From positions 1-64,000 of the forward strand of contig NZ_JACKZA010000004.1 of the NCBI RefSeq assembly GCF_015100155.1: a stretch of 64,000 nucleotides of DNA. The letters run 5' to 3'. Shown one piece after another: positions 7,708-18,097 of the stretch. Origin of the DNA: Acidithiobacillus sp. HP-2 (GTDB lineage Bacteria; Pseudomonadota; Gammaproteobacteria; Acidithiobacillales; Acidithiobacillaceae). Position numbers and translations under genes: made by a program. The number at the start of each line of letters is the position of its first letter. The stretch's first letter is position 1. The notes below the pieces were generated by a model. It did not search any database. It saw only the letters and a program-made list of their open reading frames with translations, and had not been told where the DNA came from.

Positions 7708-8943
7708 ATGAAAGCATCAATAGATTTTCAGCGGCAGGGTGACAAGCAGAATTCGGCTTTTTTTGAAGAATGGTTAGGGCGCCTGTTGGAAGATCGCGAT
7801 CGCCAGGGGCTTACGGAAAATATTGGCCGCATTGATGCACTGATGATTACGGTAGAGCCGGGACATTCTGCCGCTTATGTGCATGAATTGTGTTTGATGA
7901 CGCCTTACAATTATCTGGTCACCCTCGAAACCGATCAGCATTCCACCCACATTCTCCGCATTGATATGGATGCTCCCGATGTGTTGGTTCGTGAAGTGAA
8001 AGACCCCAATCTGCATGGTATTTTCCGCAGCCTGAACGAAGTGTATCCGGTGGGGGCCAAGCGTCCCAACTCGCGCTACATGGGCGAAGTCTTTCAGGTC
8101 AAAAATCTCCATGAAGTACTTGCAGTACAAAAAAACCGCGAAGTCCGTTTTTTTAATCAGGAACAGGTGCGGCACCTGGAGTTGCCGGGCAACATGGCCA
8201 TCGTCAAACCTTCTCCCTATACCCACAATATTGTCGGTTACTGGGAACGGCCTGATAATGACATCCGTGTTTATTCCCTGGGTTTGTCTTCCATCCGCGA
8301 TGATATGCAGGTGGCTTTTGAACAAGCCAAAGTGTTACGAGAACAACTGGGTCTGGAGCAATTACTGTTGCCTATCGATCATCTGGCAACCCGGGTATAC
8401 AGCCAGAACCGGGAAGCCGCCATACTCGAATATCTGACCCTGTCCAGTTATTACTACTGGGGTTCTTACGATATTCCCGACCAGAATTCTTCTACCAATG
8501 TCACCAAAAGCGTGCACTATGAAAACGTGTTGAATAGTCCTGCCAAGGTGTTTACCGCTGCCAATCATCCTTATTTTTGCAATCATCTGATTGGTCAGCC
8601 TTCGCCCACAGAAGCTTTTGTGCGTAATTTTGGCCCCCGCCTGCACCATCTGGCCGTGGGCGTGCAGGATGGGTATACCCATGATCAGATCAACATTGAT
8701 TATGTGGTGGACACCTTGCGAAATTGCGGGCAGAAGTTTCTGTTGCAGGTCATCGGTTCGGAGCAGGAAGGCTTGAAACAGATTTTTTCCAGCGCTTCGG
8801 AGCATTCTTCCCTGATTATTGAATACGTGCAGCGTTTTGGTGGTTTTCAGGGGTTTTTCACCAAGGAAAATGTTGCCGACCTGACCGCTGCCGCAGGCGC
8901 CGATGAGACGCTGCGCAGCCTGGATGCAGAAGCCCGCGCCTGA
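7708..8943 (+). CDS. 4-Hydroxyphenylpyruvate-dioxygenase-like VOC-fold protein
   Basis: A 411-residue soluble protein I cannot name exactly. Its C-terminal half matches the layout of Fe(II) dioxygenases of the vicinal-oxygen-chelate superfamily. IDHLATRV (His225) is followed by YYYWGSYDIPDQN, then PRLHHLAVGV (His314) and SSLIIEYVQRFGGFQGFF (Glu372). This is the His-His-Glu order and the ending of 4-hydroxyphenylpyruvate or 4-hydroxymandelate-type enzymes. The N-terminal half is not recognisable at the level of motifs. No other tyrosine-degradation gene is nearby. It is divergent from the TetR-hydrolase-ene-reductase operon. It may be a divergent dioxygenase or a family member with another substrate. 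Confidence 0.6.
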   Translation: MKASIDFQRQGDKQNSAFFEEWLGRLLEDRDRQGLTENIGRIDALMITVEPGHSAAYVHELCLMTPYNYLVTLETDQHSTHILRIDMDAPDVLVREVKDPNLHGIFRSLNEVYPVGAKRPNSRYMGEVFQVKNLHEVLAVQKNREVRFFNQEQVRHLELPGNMAIVKPSPYTHNIVGYWERPDNDIRVYSLGLSSIRDDMQVAFEQAKVLREQLGLEQLLLPIDHLATRVYSQNREAAILEYLTLSSYYYWGSYDIPDQNSSTNVTKSVHYENVLNSPAKVFTAANHPYFCNHLIGQPSPTEAFVRNFGPRLHHLAVGVQDGYTHDQINIDYVVDTLRNCGQKFLLQVIGSEQEGLKQIFSSASEHSSLIIEYVQRFGGFQGFFTKENVADLTAAAGADETLRSLDAEARA

Positions 8944-8945
8944 GC

Positions 8946-9773
8946 TCAAAAATAGCGCAGGGATAAATCCAGGCTGTGTAAATTACGGGTAAGACTGCCG
9001 ACGGAGATAAAATCGACGCCGGTAGCGGCGACGGCGGCTATGTTGTGGATGCCCATATTCCCCGAAGCTTCCAGAGGAATTTTCCCGGCCACTCTCTGCA
9101 CGGCCTGGCGCAGGGATTCCAGCCCGAAATTATCGAGCAGGATCATATCCGCCCCTGCCGCCAAGGCTTCTTCGAGTTGTTCCAGATTTTCCACCTCAAT
9201 TTCGGTGCGGGTCAGGGCCGGAGCAAGGGACCTGGCAGCACTCAGCGCCGCCGTAATGCTGCCACAGGCGGCAATGTGATTTTCCTTGATGAGAATCCCA
9301 TCAAACAGTCCCAGCCGATGATTGTGCCCCCCACCCACACGTACCGCATATTTTTGCGCCTGACGTAGGCCGGGTATGGTCTTGCGGGTGTCCAGCAGGC
9401 GGGTCCTGCTGCCCTTCAGCAATTCTACAAAATGATGCACGGCCGTTGCTGTGCCTGACAGGGTCTGGAGAAAGTTCAGGGCGCAACGCTCGGCACTGAG
9501 GAGGGCGCGGGCCGGGCCTTCGAGGTGGCACAGCACCTGATCGGCGGCAACGGCGCTCCCTTCAGCAACCTCCCAGTGTAGCTTCAGCTGGTAGGAAAGT
9601 GCGGCAAACGTGGCCGTGGCGTAGGGCTGTCCACAGAGAATCCCTGGCTCACGACTGATGATGCGGGCCTGGAGTGTCTGCGCTTCGGGAATGAGTGCAG
9701 CGGTCAGATCACCGCTCCCTATATCTTCGCGAAGCGCTTGTTTGACGACATCTATGAGGTCTTCAGGAATCAT
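8946..9773 (-). CDS. nadC: Nicotinate-nucleotide pyrophosphorylase (quinolinate phosphoribosyltransferase)
   Basis: 275 residues. It converts quinolinate and PRPP to nicotinate mononucleotide, CO2 and pyrophosphate in de novo NAD synthesis. Family segments include RKTIPGLRQAQKYAVRVGGG, NHRLGLFDGILIKENH, and the C-terminal EASGNMGIHNIAAVAATGVD barrel. The length is normal. The start overlaps the nhaA stop in an ATGA arrangement, so the two are coupled. The stop lies only a few bases from the convergent dioxygenase-like gene, leaving no room for a separate terminator. Confidence 0.95.
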   Translation of the reverse strand: MIPEDLIDVVKQALREDIGSGDLTAALIPEAQTLQARIISREPGILCGQPYATATFAALSYQLKLHWEVAEGSAVAADQVLCHLEGPARALLSAERCALNFLQTLSGTATAVHHFVELLKGSRTRLLDTRKTIPGLRQAQKYAVRVGGGHNHRLGLFDGILIKENHIAACGSITAALSAARSLAPALTRTEIEVENLEQLEEALAAGADMILLDNFGLESLRQAVQRVAGKIPLEASGNMGIHNIAAVAATGVDFISVGSLTRNLHSLDLSLRYF

Positions 9774-11137
9774 TCTAACTCCTTGCTTTTACTGCCCACC
9801 CAAAATAGCCAGACCAGTCCTATGCAGGCGGCAGTCAGTGAAGCCAGCAAAATGCCGAGCTTGGCTTCCTCTATCATAAATGCATCTTTAAAGGCCAGCT
9901 CACTGATAAATAAAGACATGGTGAAGCCGATTCCAGCCAGCCAGGCAGCACCCAGAAGATGGGGCCAACTCACGCCAGTGGGCATGCGGGCCATTTTGAT
10001 TTTGATGGCCAGCCAGCTCGACAGGGAAATGCCGACAAACTTGCCGAGCACCAGTCCCAGAAAAATACCCAACGTAACCCGGCTGAGCAGCATTTCGCTG
10101 CTGACGTGGGCGAAATTGATGCCGGCATTGGCCAGCGCAAAAATGGGAATCACCGCAAAAGTTACCCAAGGCTGAAGACTGTGTTCCAGATGTTGCTGCG
10201 GTGCAATGGCCTCGGCACTACTGTGTTCAATGCTTTGAATGATGCCCGCAAGTTTGCCGTTGACCAGCGGATCAAGACGTTTGCTGTGAATGATGGTATC
10301 GCGCAGGTTTTCACTGCGGGCGCTGAGGGTGTCCGCCAGTTGGTCAGGACGAACCCGTCCCCGTGCCGGTATGGTGAAGGCGAGCAGAATGCCGGCGACC
10401 GTAGCATGAATGCCGGAGAGCATCACAAAATACCAGAAAGGTAGCCCCAGAATCAGGTAAGGCAGGACTTTGCGAACGCCACTCTGATTAAGCAGAATCA
10501 AGCCCAGCAGTATCAGGCCGGCGATGATCAATGCCGAAATATTCAAGGATGGGGTGTAAAAAATAGCAATGACCAGCACCGCGCCAAGATCATCGGCAAT
10601 AGCCAGGGCGGTCAGAAAAACAATCAGGTTACGCGGGATCCGCCAGGCCAGCAAAACGAGGATGCCAATGGCAAAGGCAATGTCCGTTGCCATGGGAATT
10701 CCCCAGCCTTCGGCGGCAGAACCACTGGGATTGATTTGGTGGTAGATCAGTGCGGGAACCAGCATCCCGCCCCCTGCGGCAATAATGGGCAGGGCTGCAT
10801 CCCGTAGGGAAGATAATTCTCCTACCAGAAATTCACGTTTTAATTCGAGGCCGACCACAAAAAAGAACACGACCATCAGTCCGTCATTGATCCAGTGGTG
10901 CAGACTCTGGTCGAGCATCCAGTGACCCCAATGGATGCCGAAATGATTTTCCCAAAACAGGTGATAGGACTGATGCCAGGGGGAATTGCTGAGGAACAGG
11001 GTCAGCAGCGTCGCGACAATCAGAATAATTCCGCCTGCTGTCGCTCGCCGCAAAAACTGCTCGAAAGGCGAAAAAATCTTGCCAAATAGCAGTTCGAGGG
11101 GGTAGTAACGGGGTTGGCGAGGCTCAGAATCTGCCAT
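9770..11137 (-). CDS. nhaA: Na+/H+ antiporter NhaA
   Basis: A 455-residue inner-membrane antiporter with about twelve helices. The family core is seen in NDGLMVVFFFVVGLELKREF and in ALAIADDLGAVLVIAIFYT, whose Asp-Asp pair binds the cation. It exchanges sodium for protons in pH and sodium homeostasis, plausible for an acidophile but not specific to one. It is longer than the roughly 390-residue enterobacterial form, with an extra N-terminal segment and a longer middle loop. It lies 2 nt downstream of valS and overlaps nadC downstream. Confidence 0.95.
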   Translation of the reverse strand: MADSEPRQPRYYPLELLFGKIFSPFEQFLRRATAGGIILIVATLLTLFLSNSPWHQSYHLFWENHFGIHWGHWMLDQSLHHWINDGLMVVFFFVVGLELKREFLVGELSSLRDAALPIIAAGGGMLVPALIYHQINPSGSAAEGWGIPMATDIAFAIGILVLLAWRIPRNLIVFLTALAIADDLGAVLVIAIFYTPSLNISALIIAGLILLGLILLNQSGVRKVLPYLILGLPFWYFVMLSGIHATVAGILLAFTIPARGRVRPDQLADTLSARSENLRDTIIHSKRLDPLVNGKLAGIIQSIEHSSAEAIAPQQHLEHSLQPWVTFAVIPIFALANAGINFAHVSSEMLLSRVTLGIFLGLVLGKFVGISLSSWLAIKIKMARMPTGVSWPHLLGAAWLAGIGFTMSLFISELAFKDAFMIEEAKLGILLASLTAACIGLVWLFWVGSKSKELE

Positions 11138-11139
11138 GT

Positions 11140-13962
11140 TCAGAGCAACTCCAGTCGTGCTGCCTGTTCCTCCAGTTGCTGCAGGGCCGCTTCAATTTCC
11201 CGCAAACGCTCTTCTTCCTTGGCGACGACTTCGGCAGGAGCACGGCTACGAAAACTTTCCTGGCCCAGTTTGCCGAGGGTCTTACCCCGGTCGGATTCCA
11301 GGCGTTGCTGTTCCTTGTGCAAACGCGCCCGCTCGGCACCTACATCTATGACTCCGGCCAGGGGGACCAGGACTTTCAGCTCTCCCAGTAGTTGCAGAGC
11401 TGCCGGAGGCGCTTCTTCGCTGTCTGTCAGCCATTCCAGACTGCTTAAACGGGCCAGGGCAAACAGCCAGGGTTGGTAGTGCTCAGCACGGGTACGATCC
11501 CGGGCATCGCCGCCTTGCAGTAAAATTGGCAGTAATTTGCTCGGCGGGATATCCATCTCACCACGAACGGAGCGTACGGCACGAATGGCATTGATGAGCC
11601 ATTCCGTATCAGCATCGGCCTCGGGATCCACACGTTGCAGATCGGCTATGGGGTAGGGCGCTACGGCAATGCTGCTCCCGCCTTTGTCGAGCATGGGTGC
11701 AATGCGCTGCCAGAGTTCTTCACTGATAAACGGCATCACCGGATGCAGCAGACGTAACCCCGCCTCCAGCACCCGCAACAGGGTGTTGCGGGTGCCGCAT
11801 TGCTGCGCCGCTGTAAACGGGCTGTCCGCACGCAGCACCGGTTTGCAGAGTTCAATGTACCAGTCACAGTAATCATTCCAGAAAAATTGATACAGTGCGT
11901 GGGCGGCATCGGCAAAGCGATACTGATCAATGGCGGTGTTTACCGCTGCTTCACAGTGCTGCAGGCGTCCGATAATCCAGCGTTCCGGGGCCATCAGTTC
12001 TTTCTCACCGTGCAGCAGGCCGATTTCGGGAACCTGCATCATGGCAAAACGCGAGGCATTCCAGAGTTTGTTGCAGAAATTCCGGTTACCCTCCACGCGT
12101 TTCAAATCGAATTTGATGTCCCGACCCTGGGTGGCCAGAGCGGTAAAGGTAAAGCGCAGGGCGTCAGTTCCGAAGGCGGGAATCCCCTCGGCAAATTCCT
12201 TGCGCGTGGATTTTCCGATTTTGGCAGCCATTTGCGGCTGCATGAGTCCCCTGGTGCGTTTGGCAACCAGATCTTCCAGGCTGATCCCATCGATCAAATC
12301 AATAGGATCCAGCACGTTACCCTTGGATTTACTCATTTTCTGACCTTCGGCATCGCGGACCAGGCCATGGATGTACACTTCCTGGAAGGGCACTTCATCC
12401 ATGAAGCGCAAACCCATCATGATCATGCGCGCGACCCAGAAGAAAATGATGTCGAATCCGGTAACGAGAACGCTACCCGGATAAAAGCGCGCGAGATCCG
12501 GTGTTTTTTCCGGCCAGCCAAGAGTCGTAAATGGCCAGAGGGCGGAGCTGAACCAAGTATCAAGTACATCGGGATCCCGTTCCAGAGTCACGGGCATCCC
12601 GTAATGGCGACTGGCCTGACTGTGGGCTTCCGCTTCGTGGCGTGCGACAAATATGTGCCCGTCGGGTCCATACCAGGCCGGAATCTGGTGTCCCCACCAG
12701 AGCTGCCGGGAAATACACCAGTCTTCAATCCGGTTCATCCAGTCAAAATAGGTTTTGTTCCAGTTTTCTGGCACAAAGCGAATCCGGCCTTCTTCTACGG
12801 CCTTGATAGCGGGTTCAGCCAGTGGTGCCACTTTCACATACCATTGATCCGTCAAATAGGGTTCAATGACCGCCTGGGAGCGATCGCCACGCGGCACCAT
12901 CAGTTTGTGCGCGTCTGTCTGTACCAGCAGTCCTTCACTTTCCAGCTGTGCCAATATCTGCTTGCGCGCAGCATAGCGGTCCAGTCCTCTGAGTGCGCTT
13001 GGAATTTCTTCGGCCGGAGTGGATTCTGCGCTGCTGAATATCTCAAGGCTGTCCCGAATGCGGGCTTCGGGGGTAAATACGTTGATCAGGGGTAAATGAT
13101 GACGCTGACCCACCTGATAGTCATTGAAATCATGGGCCGGGGTGATTTTGACGCATCCCGAGCCAAATTCCGGATCGACATAATGATCGGCAATGACCGG
13201 AATTTCTCGTCCCATGATTGGCAGACGCAGAGTTTTGCCAATCAGGGCTGCATAACGTGGATCGTCGGGATGCACAGCAACAGCGGCGTCTCCCAGCAGG
13301 GTTTCCGGACGGGTGGTCGCCACCACCAGAGAACCACTGTCATCGCTCAGTGGATAACGGATATGCCAGAGAAATCCGTCTTCTTCCTCACTGAGTACTT
13401 CCAGATCGGATACGGCGGTGCGCAGGACCGGATCCCAGTTGACCAGACGTTTGCCACGATAGATGAGGCCCTCATCGTGAAGTTGCACAAATACTTCGGT
13501 GACCGCTTGTGACAAACCGCTATCGAGGGTGAAGCGTTCCCGCGACCAGTCACAGGAGGCGCCCAGACGGCGCATCTGTCGGGTAATATGTCCCCCTGAC
13601 GTATGACGCCATTCCCAGACTTTCTCCAGAAAAGCGCTGCGCCCCATCTGATGACGGTCACCACCCTCCTGAACAATCTGGCGTTCCACCAGCATTTGTG
13701 TGGCAATTCCGGCGTGGTCGGTGCCGGGTTGCCAAAGTGTTTCTTCGCCGCGCATCCGGTGAGCCCGGACAAGAATATCCATGAGGGTATCCTGAAACGC
13801 ATGCCCCATATGCAGGGTGCCGGTGACATTGGGTGGCGGCAACATGATGCAGTAGGGGTTTTGCCCGGGCTGAGGCTGGAATATTCCAAGCTCCTCCCAG
13901 CGTTGGTAACAGGTCTGTTCTATTTCGGCGGGGGCGAAGGGGCGGTCTAAATGGTCAGTCAT
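11140..13962 (-). CDS. valS: Valyl-tRNA synthetase
   Basis: A 940-residue class I aminoacyl-tRNA synthetase. The HIGH-type signature is [15 protein letters not shown] near residue 43, and the KMSKS loop is [13 protein letters not shown]. Between them lies the CP1 editing domain ([20 protein letters not shown]). The C-terminus ends in the coiled-coil arm typical of ValRS ([20 protein letters not shown] and [12 protein letters not shown]), which binds tRNA. Intact and of normal length. It lies just downstream of the acidic protein and holC, as in several betaproteobacteria. No T-box was seen upstream. Confidence 0.98.
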   Translation of the reverse strand: MTDHLDRPFAPAEIEQTCYQRWEELGIFQPQPGQNPYCIMLPPPNVTGTLHMGHAFQDTLMDILVRAHRMRGEETLWQPGTDHAGIATQMLVERQIVQEGGDRHQMGRSAFLEKVWEWRHTSGGHITRQMRRLGASCDWSRERFTLDSGLSQAVTEVFVQLHDEGLIYRGKRLVNWDPVLRTAVSDLEVLSEEEDGFLWHIRYPLSDDSGSLVVATTRPETLLGDAAVAVHPDDPRYAALIGKTLRLPIMGREIPVIADHYVDPEFGSGCVKITPAHDFNDYQVGQRHHLPLINVFTPEARIRDSLEIFSSAESTPAEEIPSALRGLDRYAARKQILAQLESEGLLVQTDAHKLMVPRGDRSQAVIEPYLTDQWYVKVAPLAEPAIKAVEEGRIRFVPENWNKTYFDWMNRIEDWCISRQLWWGHQIPAWYGPDGHIFVARHEAEAHSQASRHYGMPVTLERDPDVLDTWFSSALWPFTTLGWPEKTPDLARFYPGSVLVTGFDIIFFWVARMIMMGLRFMDEVPFQEVYIHGLVRDAEGQKMSKSKGNVLDPIDLIDGISLEDLVAKRTRGLMQPQMAAKIGKSTRKEFAEGIPAFGTDALRFTFTALATQGRDIKFDLKRVEGNRNFCNKLWNASRFAMMQVPEIGLLHGEKELMAPERWIIGRLQHCEAAVNTAIDQYRFADAAHALYQFFWNDYCDWYIELCKPVLRADSPFTAAQQCGTRNTLLRVLEAGLRLLHPVMPFISEELWQRIAPMLDKGGSSIAVAPYPIADLQRVDPEADADTEWLINAIRAVRSVRGEMDIPPSKLLPILLQGGDARDRTRAEHYQPWLFALARLSSLEWLTDSEEAPPAALQLLGELKVLVPLAGVIDVGAERARLHKEQQRLESDRGKTLGKLGQESFRSRAPAEVVAKEEERLREIEAALQQLEEQAARLELL

Positions 13963-13968
13963 GAGCCT

Positions 13969-14901
13969 TCATCGGTCAGGTTCGGTGGGGGTAATTTGTT
14001 CCAGGCCATTATGCAGTACGTGCTGAAGAATTTCAGGTAGGGAAGCGCGCATTTCCTGGGCAAGACTTTCGCGCAATTTAATGCCTTCCAGCGCCAGCGT
14101 GCGCATTAAGGTCAGGCTGACCTGCTCTTTCCAGACTTTCTGCAGATGCTGAGTCATCTGTTCTTCCACCTCGTTAATGACCTGTCTTTCTATTTCCTGA
14201 AAAAGTAATTGCTCAAAATCTTTCAGAAAATCCAGATCAAGCGGGGGGTTGTCTGGCACAGGTTCCTGCACTGGATGCTTTTCCACAAATTCTTGATGTT
14301 CTTCGTCGGATGGATTAATTACCGCATCTGCAATGGAAGCCTCCGGCTCAGACCCGGTAGCACCTACAATTACTTCGTCAACAGGCTCTTCAGCGGGTTC
14401 CGGATTTGTTGGTGCAGGCTTCAGGTGTTCGCTGACCAGACCAGTAACGACTTGATCTGCGAAATCAGAATCACTTTTTTCTCCAAATGTAGGCTCGGAT
14501 CTGGAGGCGGTAAACTTACTGAGTCCTTGGCGCATACGCTTAAGTGCTGCTTCCAGGTCGCGGTCTTCAAAGTCCTGCTGCGGATTGACTGTTTCTGATG
14601 GCTGCCAACGCACTTCGCTCTGTGTGTACGTTTTGGTTTGTTCTGTGACAGCGGCGGCTGTAGAGTCAGACTCAGCCTCTTCCCATTGCATCGAAAATTT
14701 ATCGGCCTGTCCGGCATCAAGAGATGCCGGTGTTTTATGGGATTTGCTATTGAGTTCCGGCATGGCAGGTGATTCTTCATGACGCCAAAGCTGCGGGGGT
14801 AAACCTTCTCGTACAACCCTGGTAAGCAGCAAGGGTGCGTCATCGTTATCTTCCAATGTTTCTTCGAGCACGGGTTCCTTGCGATCAGATTGTTTATTCA
14901 T
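13969..14901 (-). CDS. Acidic hypothetical protein between holC and valS
   Basis: 310 residues. The N-terminal two thirds are low-complexity, Glu/Asp/Pro/Thr-rich and probably disordered. The last 90 residues form an amphipathic helical block (FLKDFEQLLFQEIERQVINE, then HLQKVWKEQVSLTLMRTLALE). The position between holC and valS and the layout recall the uncharacterised DUF2486-type proteins of betaproteobacteria; that is my recollection, not a search. No catalytic motif, signal peptide or membrane segment. Function unknown. Confidence 0.65.
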   Translation of the reverse strand: MNKQSDRKEPVLEETLEDNDDAPLLLTRVVREGLPPQLWRHEESPAMPELNSKSHKTPASLDAGQADKFSMQWEEAESDSTAAAVTEQTKTYTQSEVRWQPSETVNPQQDFEDRDLEAALKRMRQGLSKFTASRSEPTFGEKSDSDFADQVVTGLVSEHLKPAPTNPEPAEEPVDEVIVGATGSEPEASIADAVINPSDEEHQEFVEKHPVQEPVPDNPPLDLDFLKDFEQLLFQEIERQVINEVEEQMTQHLQKVWKEQVSLTLMRTLALEGIKLRESLAQEMRASLPEILQHVLHNGLEQITPTEPDR

Positions 14902-14915
14902 TGTGGTATCTCCGG

Positions 14916-15341
14916 TCAGGCTTCCAGGGTATGTACCTGCAAAGTGTATCCGATGTTCTTCAATGTCTTATATCTCTCTCTTGCCAGGTCGCGAGCGTTG
15001 CTCTCGGCTGGAATAAAATCCACCAGTCTTTCACACGCCGGAAGTGGCTCAGGGAGATTCTGCAAGGCGCACAACACGGCAACCACGCAGGCATCCGGCC
15101 AAGGTTGCTGGTAGTGTATGCGTACAGAATGCCTTGCCCCCAATCCATGAGGAATAAAAGCATCTGCCTGAAAAGTCCAGAGCATGTCGTCCACGCTCTG
15201 AGCTGCTGCCAAATCTGCACAGAGAATATCTGCTTCCCCAACAACTTGCCAGACCTTGTTGATGACCCGACAGATGGCGCGCAATCGCTCTTGCGGGGTC
15301 AACAGGGTGGCTGGCAGGTCATAAAAGGAGGCAGCCGGCAA
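14916..15341 (-). CDS. holC: DNA polymerase III chi subunit
   Basis: The chi subunit of the clamp-loader complex contacts SSB and bridges it to psi. Recognisable family stretches are ASFYDLPATLLTPQERLRAI, QADAFIPHG, and CERLVDFIPAESNARDLARE. I choose the TTG at 15341: it gives 141 residues (family about 145), has GAGGGGG 8 nt upstream and directly follows the pepA stop. A longer ATG-initiated frame would run back into pepA and add residues the family lacks. The order pepA-holC-valS is common in proteobacteria. Confidence 0.85.
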   Translation of the reverse strand: MPAASFYDLPATLLTPQERLRAICRVINKVWQVVGEADILCADLAAAQSVDDMLWTFQADAFIPHGLGARHSVRIHYQQPWPDACVVAVLCALQNLPEPLPACERLVDFIPAESNARDLARERYKTLKNIGYTLQVHTLEA

Positions 15342-15354
15342 TGTGGTGGCCCCC

Positions 15355-16854
15355 TCAGGCAGTTTGACGGGATCGGTTGAGAAGATATTCGACCAACAAA
15401 GCGACGGGTCGCCCGGTGGCACTCTTGTTTTCGCCGCTTTTCCAGGCTACGCCCGCAATATCCAGGTGCGCCCAATGGTAGTTTTCCGTGAATCGCGACA
15501 AAAAGCAGGCGGCTGTAATGGTTCCGGCAGGACGACCACCGACGTTGGAAAGATCCGCAAAAGGACTCTTCAGCTGTTCCTGGTATTCTTCAAAAAGAGG
15601 TAATTCCCAGGCGCGGTCCATGCTTTCCTTGCCAGCGCTGATCAGATCATGAACCAGCCCTTCGTGGTTACCCAATACAGCGGCGGTTTGGTGCCCCAGG
15701 GCAATAACACAGGCTCCGGTCAGGGTGGCCATGTCAATGACTACATCAGGTTCGAAGCGCTCAACGTAGGTGAGGGCATCAGCGAGAATCAGGCGACCTT
15801 CAGCATCCGTATTGATGACCTCAACTGTCAGGCCTTTCATGCTCTTGTGAATATCACCGGGTTTGGTGGCCTGGCCGTCGGGCAGGTTTTCAGACGCGGG
15901 AACTACCGTGATGATGTTCAAGGGTAGTTTCAGTTCGGCAGCCGCCTGGATGGCCGCAAGGGCCGCAGCACCGCCGCACATGTCATATTTCATTTCGTCC
16001 ATTTTGTCGGCAGGCTTCAGAGAAATGCCACCAGCGTCAAAAGTCAGGCCCTTGCCTACCAAAACAATGGGGGCCTGTTCTTCGCTTCCTCCCCAGTATT
16101 CGAGAATAATCAGGCGTGGTTCCTGACGAGACCCCTGAGCAACACCGAGTAACAAGCGCATATTCAGTGCTTCCATGGCGTCCGGACCGAGGATGGTGCT
16201 TTTGATTCCAGTACGTTGCGCCATGGCTTCGGCCTGTTGCGCCAACCAGGTGGGGGTACAGATGTTGCCGGGTTCATTGGCCAGATCTTTCGCCCAGGCG
16301 ACTGCCCGCGCGGTCGCCAGCGCTTCGGCACTGGCCTGTTTAATAACCGCTTCTTCTTCCGCGCCACCAGTCACATTCAAATGCAGATGGGTCAGGCTGT
16401 GCCGGGGCTTTTCCGATGGTTCCTTGTGATGATCAAACTGATAATCGGCATCCATGACCGCCTGCACCAGAATTTTGCTCAAAGCTGCGGGTGAGCGGCG
16501 GGCAACGGGTGTTTCCAGCAGATAGAAACTGACTTGGGTGATTTGCGCCTGCTGCAGGGCTTTGCCAGCACTTTGTACCGCTTTGCGAAATTTGCTGTCC
16601 TTGAGCTTGCCATGGGTACCCAGGCCCAGCACCATCACGCGCTGGGTAGCCAATCCGGGCAGCTGGTAGAGAATCTGGGTTTCCCCGCACTGACCACCGA
16701 AGTCTCCCATCTCTATAAATTTCTGCAGGGCGCCATTACTGGCTATATCGACCAAAGTGGCTGCAGGGCTCAGGATACCGTGTTCATAAACACCAACGAC
16801 AATACAATCCATTTTGTCGGTACTGGGCTTGTGGGCATGAATGGCTATCTCCAC
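15355..16854 (-). CDS. pepA: Leucyl aminopeptidase (cytosol aminopeptidase, M17)
   Basis: A 499-residue two-zinc aminopeptidase that trims N-terminal residues, leucine preferred. In Escherichia coli PepA also binds DNA. The C-terminal catalytic domain has VGKGLTFDAGGISLKP, YDMCGGAAALA, and the family signature NTDAEGRLILADALTY, which carries the metal ligands. Initiation is probably GTG at 16854, with AGGAG 7 nt upstream. It is the first gene of pepA-holC-acidic protein-valS-nhaA-nadC. It is divergent from lptF across about 110 bp. Confidence 0.96.
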   Translation of the reverse strand: MEIAIHAHKPSTDKMDCIVVGVYEHGILSPAATLVDIASNGALQKFIEMGDFGGQCGETQILYQLPGLATQRVMVLGLGTHGKLKDSKFRKAVQSAGKALQQAQITQVSFYLLETPVARRSPAALSKILVQAVMDADYQFDHHKEPSEKPRHSLTHLHLNVTGGAEEEAVIKQASAEALATARAVAWAKDLANEPGNICTPTWLAQQAEAMAQRTGIKSTILGPDAMEALNMRLLLGVAQGSRQEPRLIILEYWGGSEEQAPIVLVGKGLTFDAGGISLKPADKMDEMKYDMCGGAAALAAIQAAAELKLPLNIITVVPASENLPDGQATKPGDIHKSMKGLTVEVINTDAEGRLILADALTYVERFEPDVVIDMATLTGACVIALGHQTAAVLGNHEGLVHDLISAGKESMDRAWELPLFEEYQEQLKSPFADLSNVGGRPAGTITAACFLSRFTENYHWAHLDIAGVAWKSGENKSATGRPVALLVEYLLNRSRQTA

Positions 16855-16963
16855 GGTAAATCTCCTGATAATCTGTGACTGAGGAATTCAATATGAACGA
16901 AAGCGTACAAAGTAAGCCCCAATGGTGCCGTGAATCAAGTGATGGATTACAAGAGAATCATCC

Positions 16964-18097
16964 ATGACCCGTATCCATCTGCAAATCATCCGAAATATTT
17001 CCGTCACCTTTCTGCTGACCTGTCTGGTCATTCTGGCCATTCTGGCGATTGGCCAATTGACCCAGCTGCTGAAGCAGGTGGCATCGGGGCAATTGCCGTT
17101 ACCTGTTGTCCTGCAATTGTTGGGGCTGGCCGTACCAACACTGTTGGTGACGGTTTTGCCCCTTGCGTTTTTTTTCGCGGTGTATCTGGTGTTCAATAAT
17201 TTGTATCGTTCCAATGAAATGGTGGCGATTCGCAGCACAGGCACCGGTTTGACAGGATTATTGCCTGCAGTAGCCGTGGTGGCTGGAGTCGTTTTTTGCC
17301 TGGAGCTGGGCCTGGCTTTGTCCTGGGCTCCTGCAGCCCAACGCACGCTTCAGTCTGAGTCCGAAAGGCTGGCCAATGTCGCCGCAGAAGCGATGCTGCA
17401 ACCGGGTAGTTTCACCTCCTTATCGGGGGGGCGGGTCATTTATGTGGGTTCTGCCATCGGAAAAAATACACACCGTTATCATGAAATTTTTCTCTCCATC
17501 GCCCAAGGTGCACAATCAGATATGGCAACTGCAGCCTATGGAGAAATCAAACCGGGTGCTGATGGTGCTCTCAGTCTGGTACTTATTGATGGACAGCGCT
17601 ATCTCGGTCAACCCGGACAAAATGGTTTCAAGGTGCTGTCATTTGCGCGCTACCGGGTGATGATTGGCAATTCCGCTACCAATGCTACCAACCAGGCTGG
17701 CGGAATCAGCTGGAGTAATGCTTCCTTGTCCCTGTTGGTGGATCATTTTTCTGGTCTGGACAGGCGTTATGCGGTGACGGAGCTGCAATGGCGTCTAATA
17801 TGGCCTATTGCTTTGCCGCTTCTGGCATTGTTGGCTATACCACTGGCTTACAGTGAGCCGCGCGGTGGCGGAAGAGCCGCCGGGATGTTGCTTGGCGTTC
17901 TCTTCCTGCTGGCGATAAATAACATTCTGATTTATATAAAGGAGCACATGATGGCTGGCAAGATGCCGCTTTTTCCGGGATTTCTTTGGGTAGTGCTGGG
18001 CATCGCCTTGATCGCTTTTTATACTTTTCTACGTCGGAGTCGGGATTTGGGTCTGCTGCCTTTATTGTTCAGTCAGAGTGCGCATGAAACGCGCTGA
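16964..18097 (+). CDS. lptF: LPS export permease LptF
   Basis: 377 residues. With LptG and the LptB ATPase (not in the window) it extracts lipopolysaccharide from the inner membrane and pushes it onto the LptC/A/D bridge. Six transmembrane helices are visible, three at each end (FLLTCLVILAILAIGQLT; LLALLAIPLAYSEPRGGG), around a periplasmic beta-jellyroll domain. The segment LYRSNEMVAIRSTG is the cytoplasmic coupling region. Start ATG at 16964 with a weak ribosome binding site. It overlaps lptG by 14 nt. Confidence 0.93.
   Translation: MTRIHLQIIRNISVTFLLTCLVILAILAIGQLTQLLKQVASGQLPLPVVLQLLGLAVPTLLVTVLPLAFFFAVYLVFNNLYRSNEMVAIRSTGTGLTGLLPAVAVVAGVVFCLELGLALSWAPAAQRTLQSESERLANVAAEAMLQPGSFTSLSGGRVIYVGSAIGKNTHRYHEIFLSIAQGAQSDMATAAYGEIKPGADGALSLVLIDGQRYLGQPGQNGFKVLSFARYRVMIGNSATNATNQAGGISWSNASLSLLVDHFSGLDRRYAVTELQWRLIWPIALPLLALLAIPLAYSEPRGGGRAAGMLLGVLFLLAINNILIYIKEHMMAGKMPLFPGFLWVVLGIALIAFYTFLRRSRDLGLLPLLFSQSAHETR

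Noticed and set aside
11800-13095. A 431-codon open frame on the plus strand opposite valS
   Set aside because: Its length follows from valS codon bias; composition (His/Gln/Phe-rich, no motifs) is that of a shadow frame.
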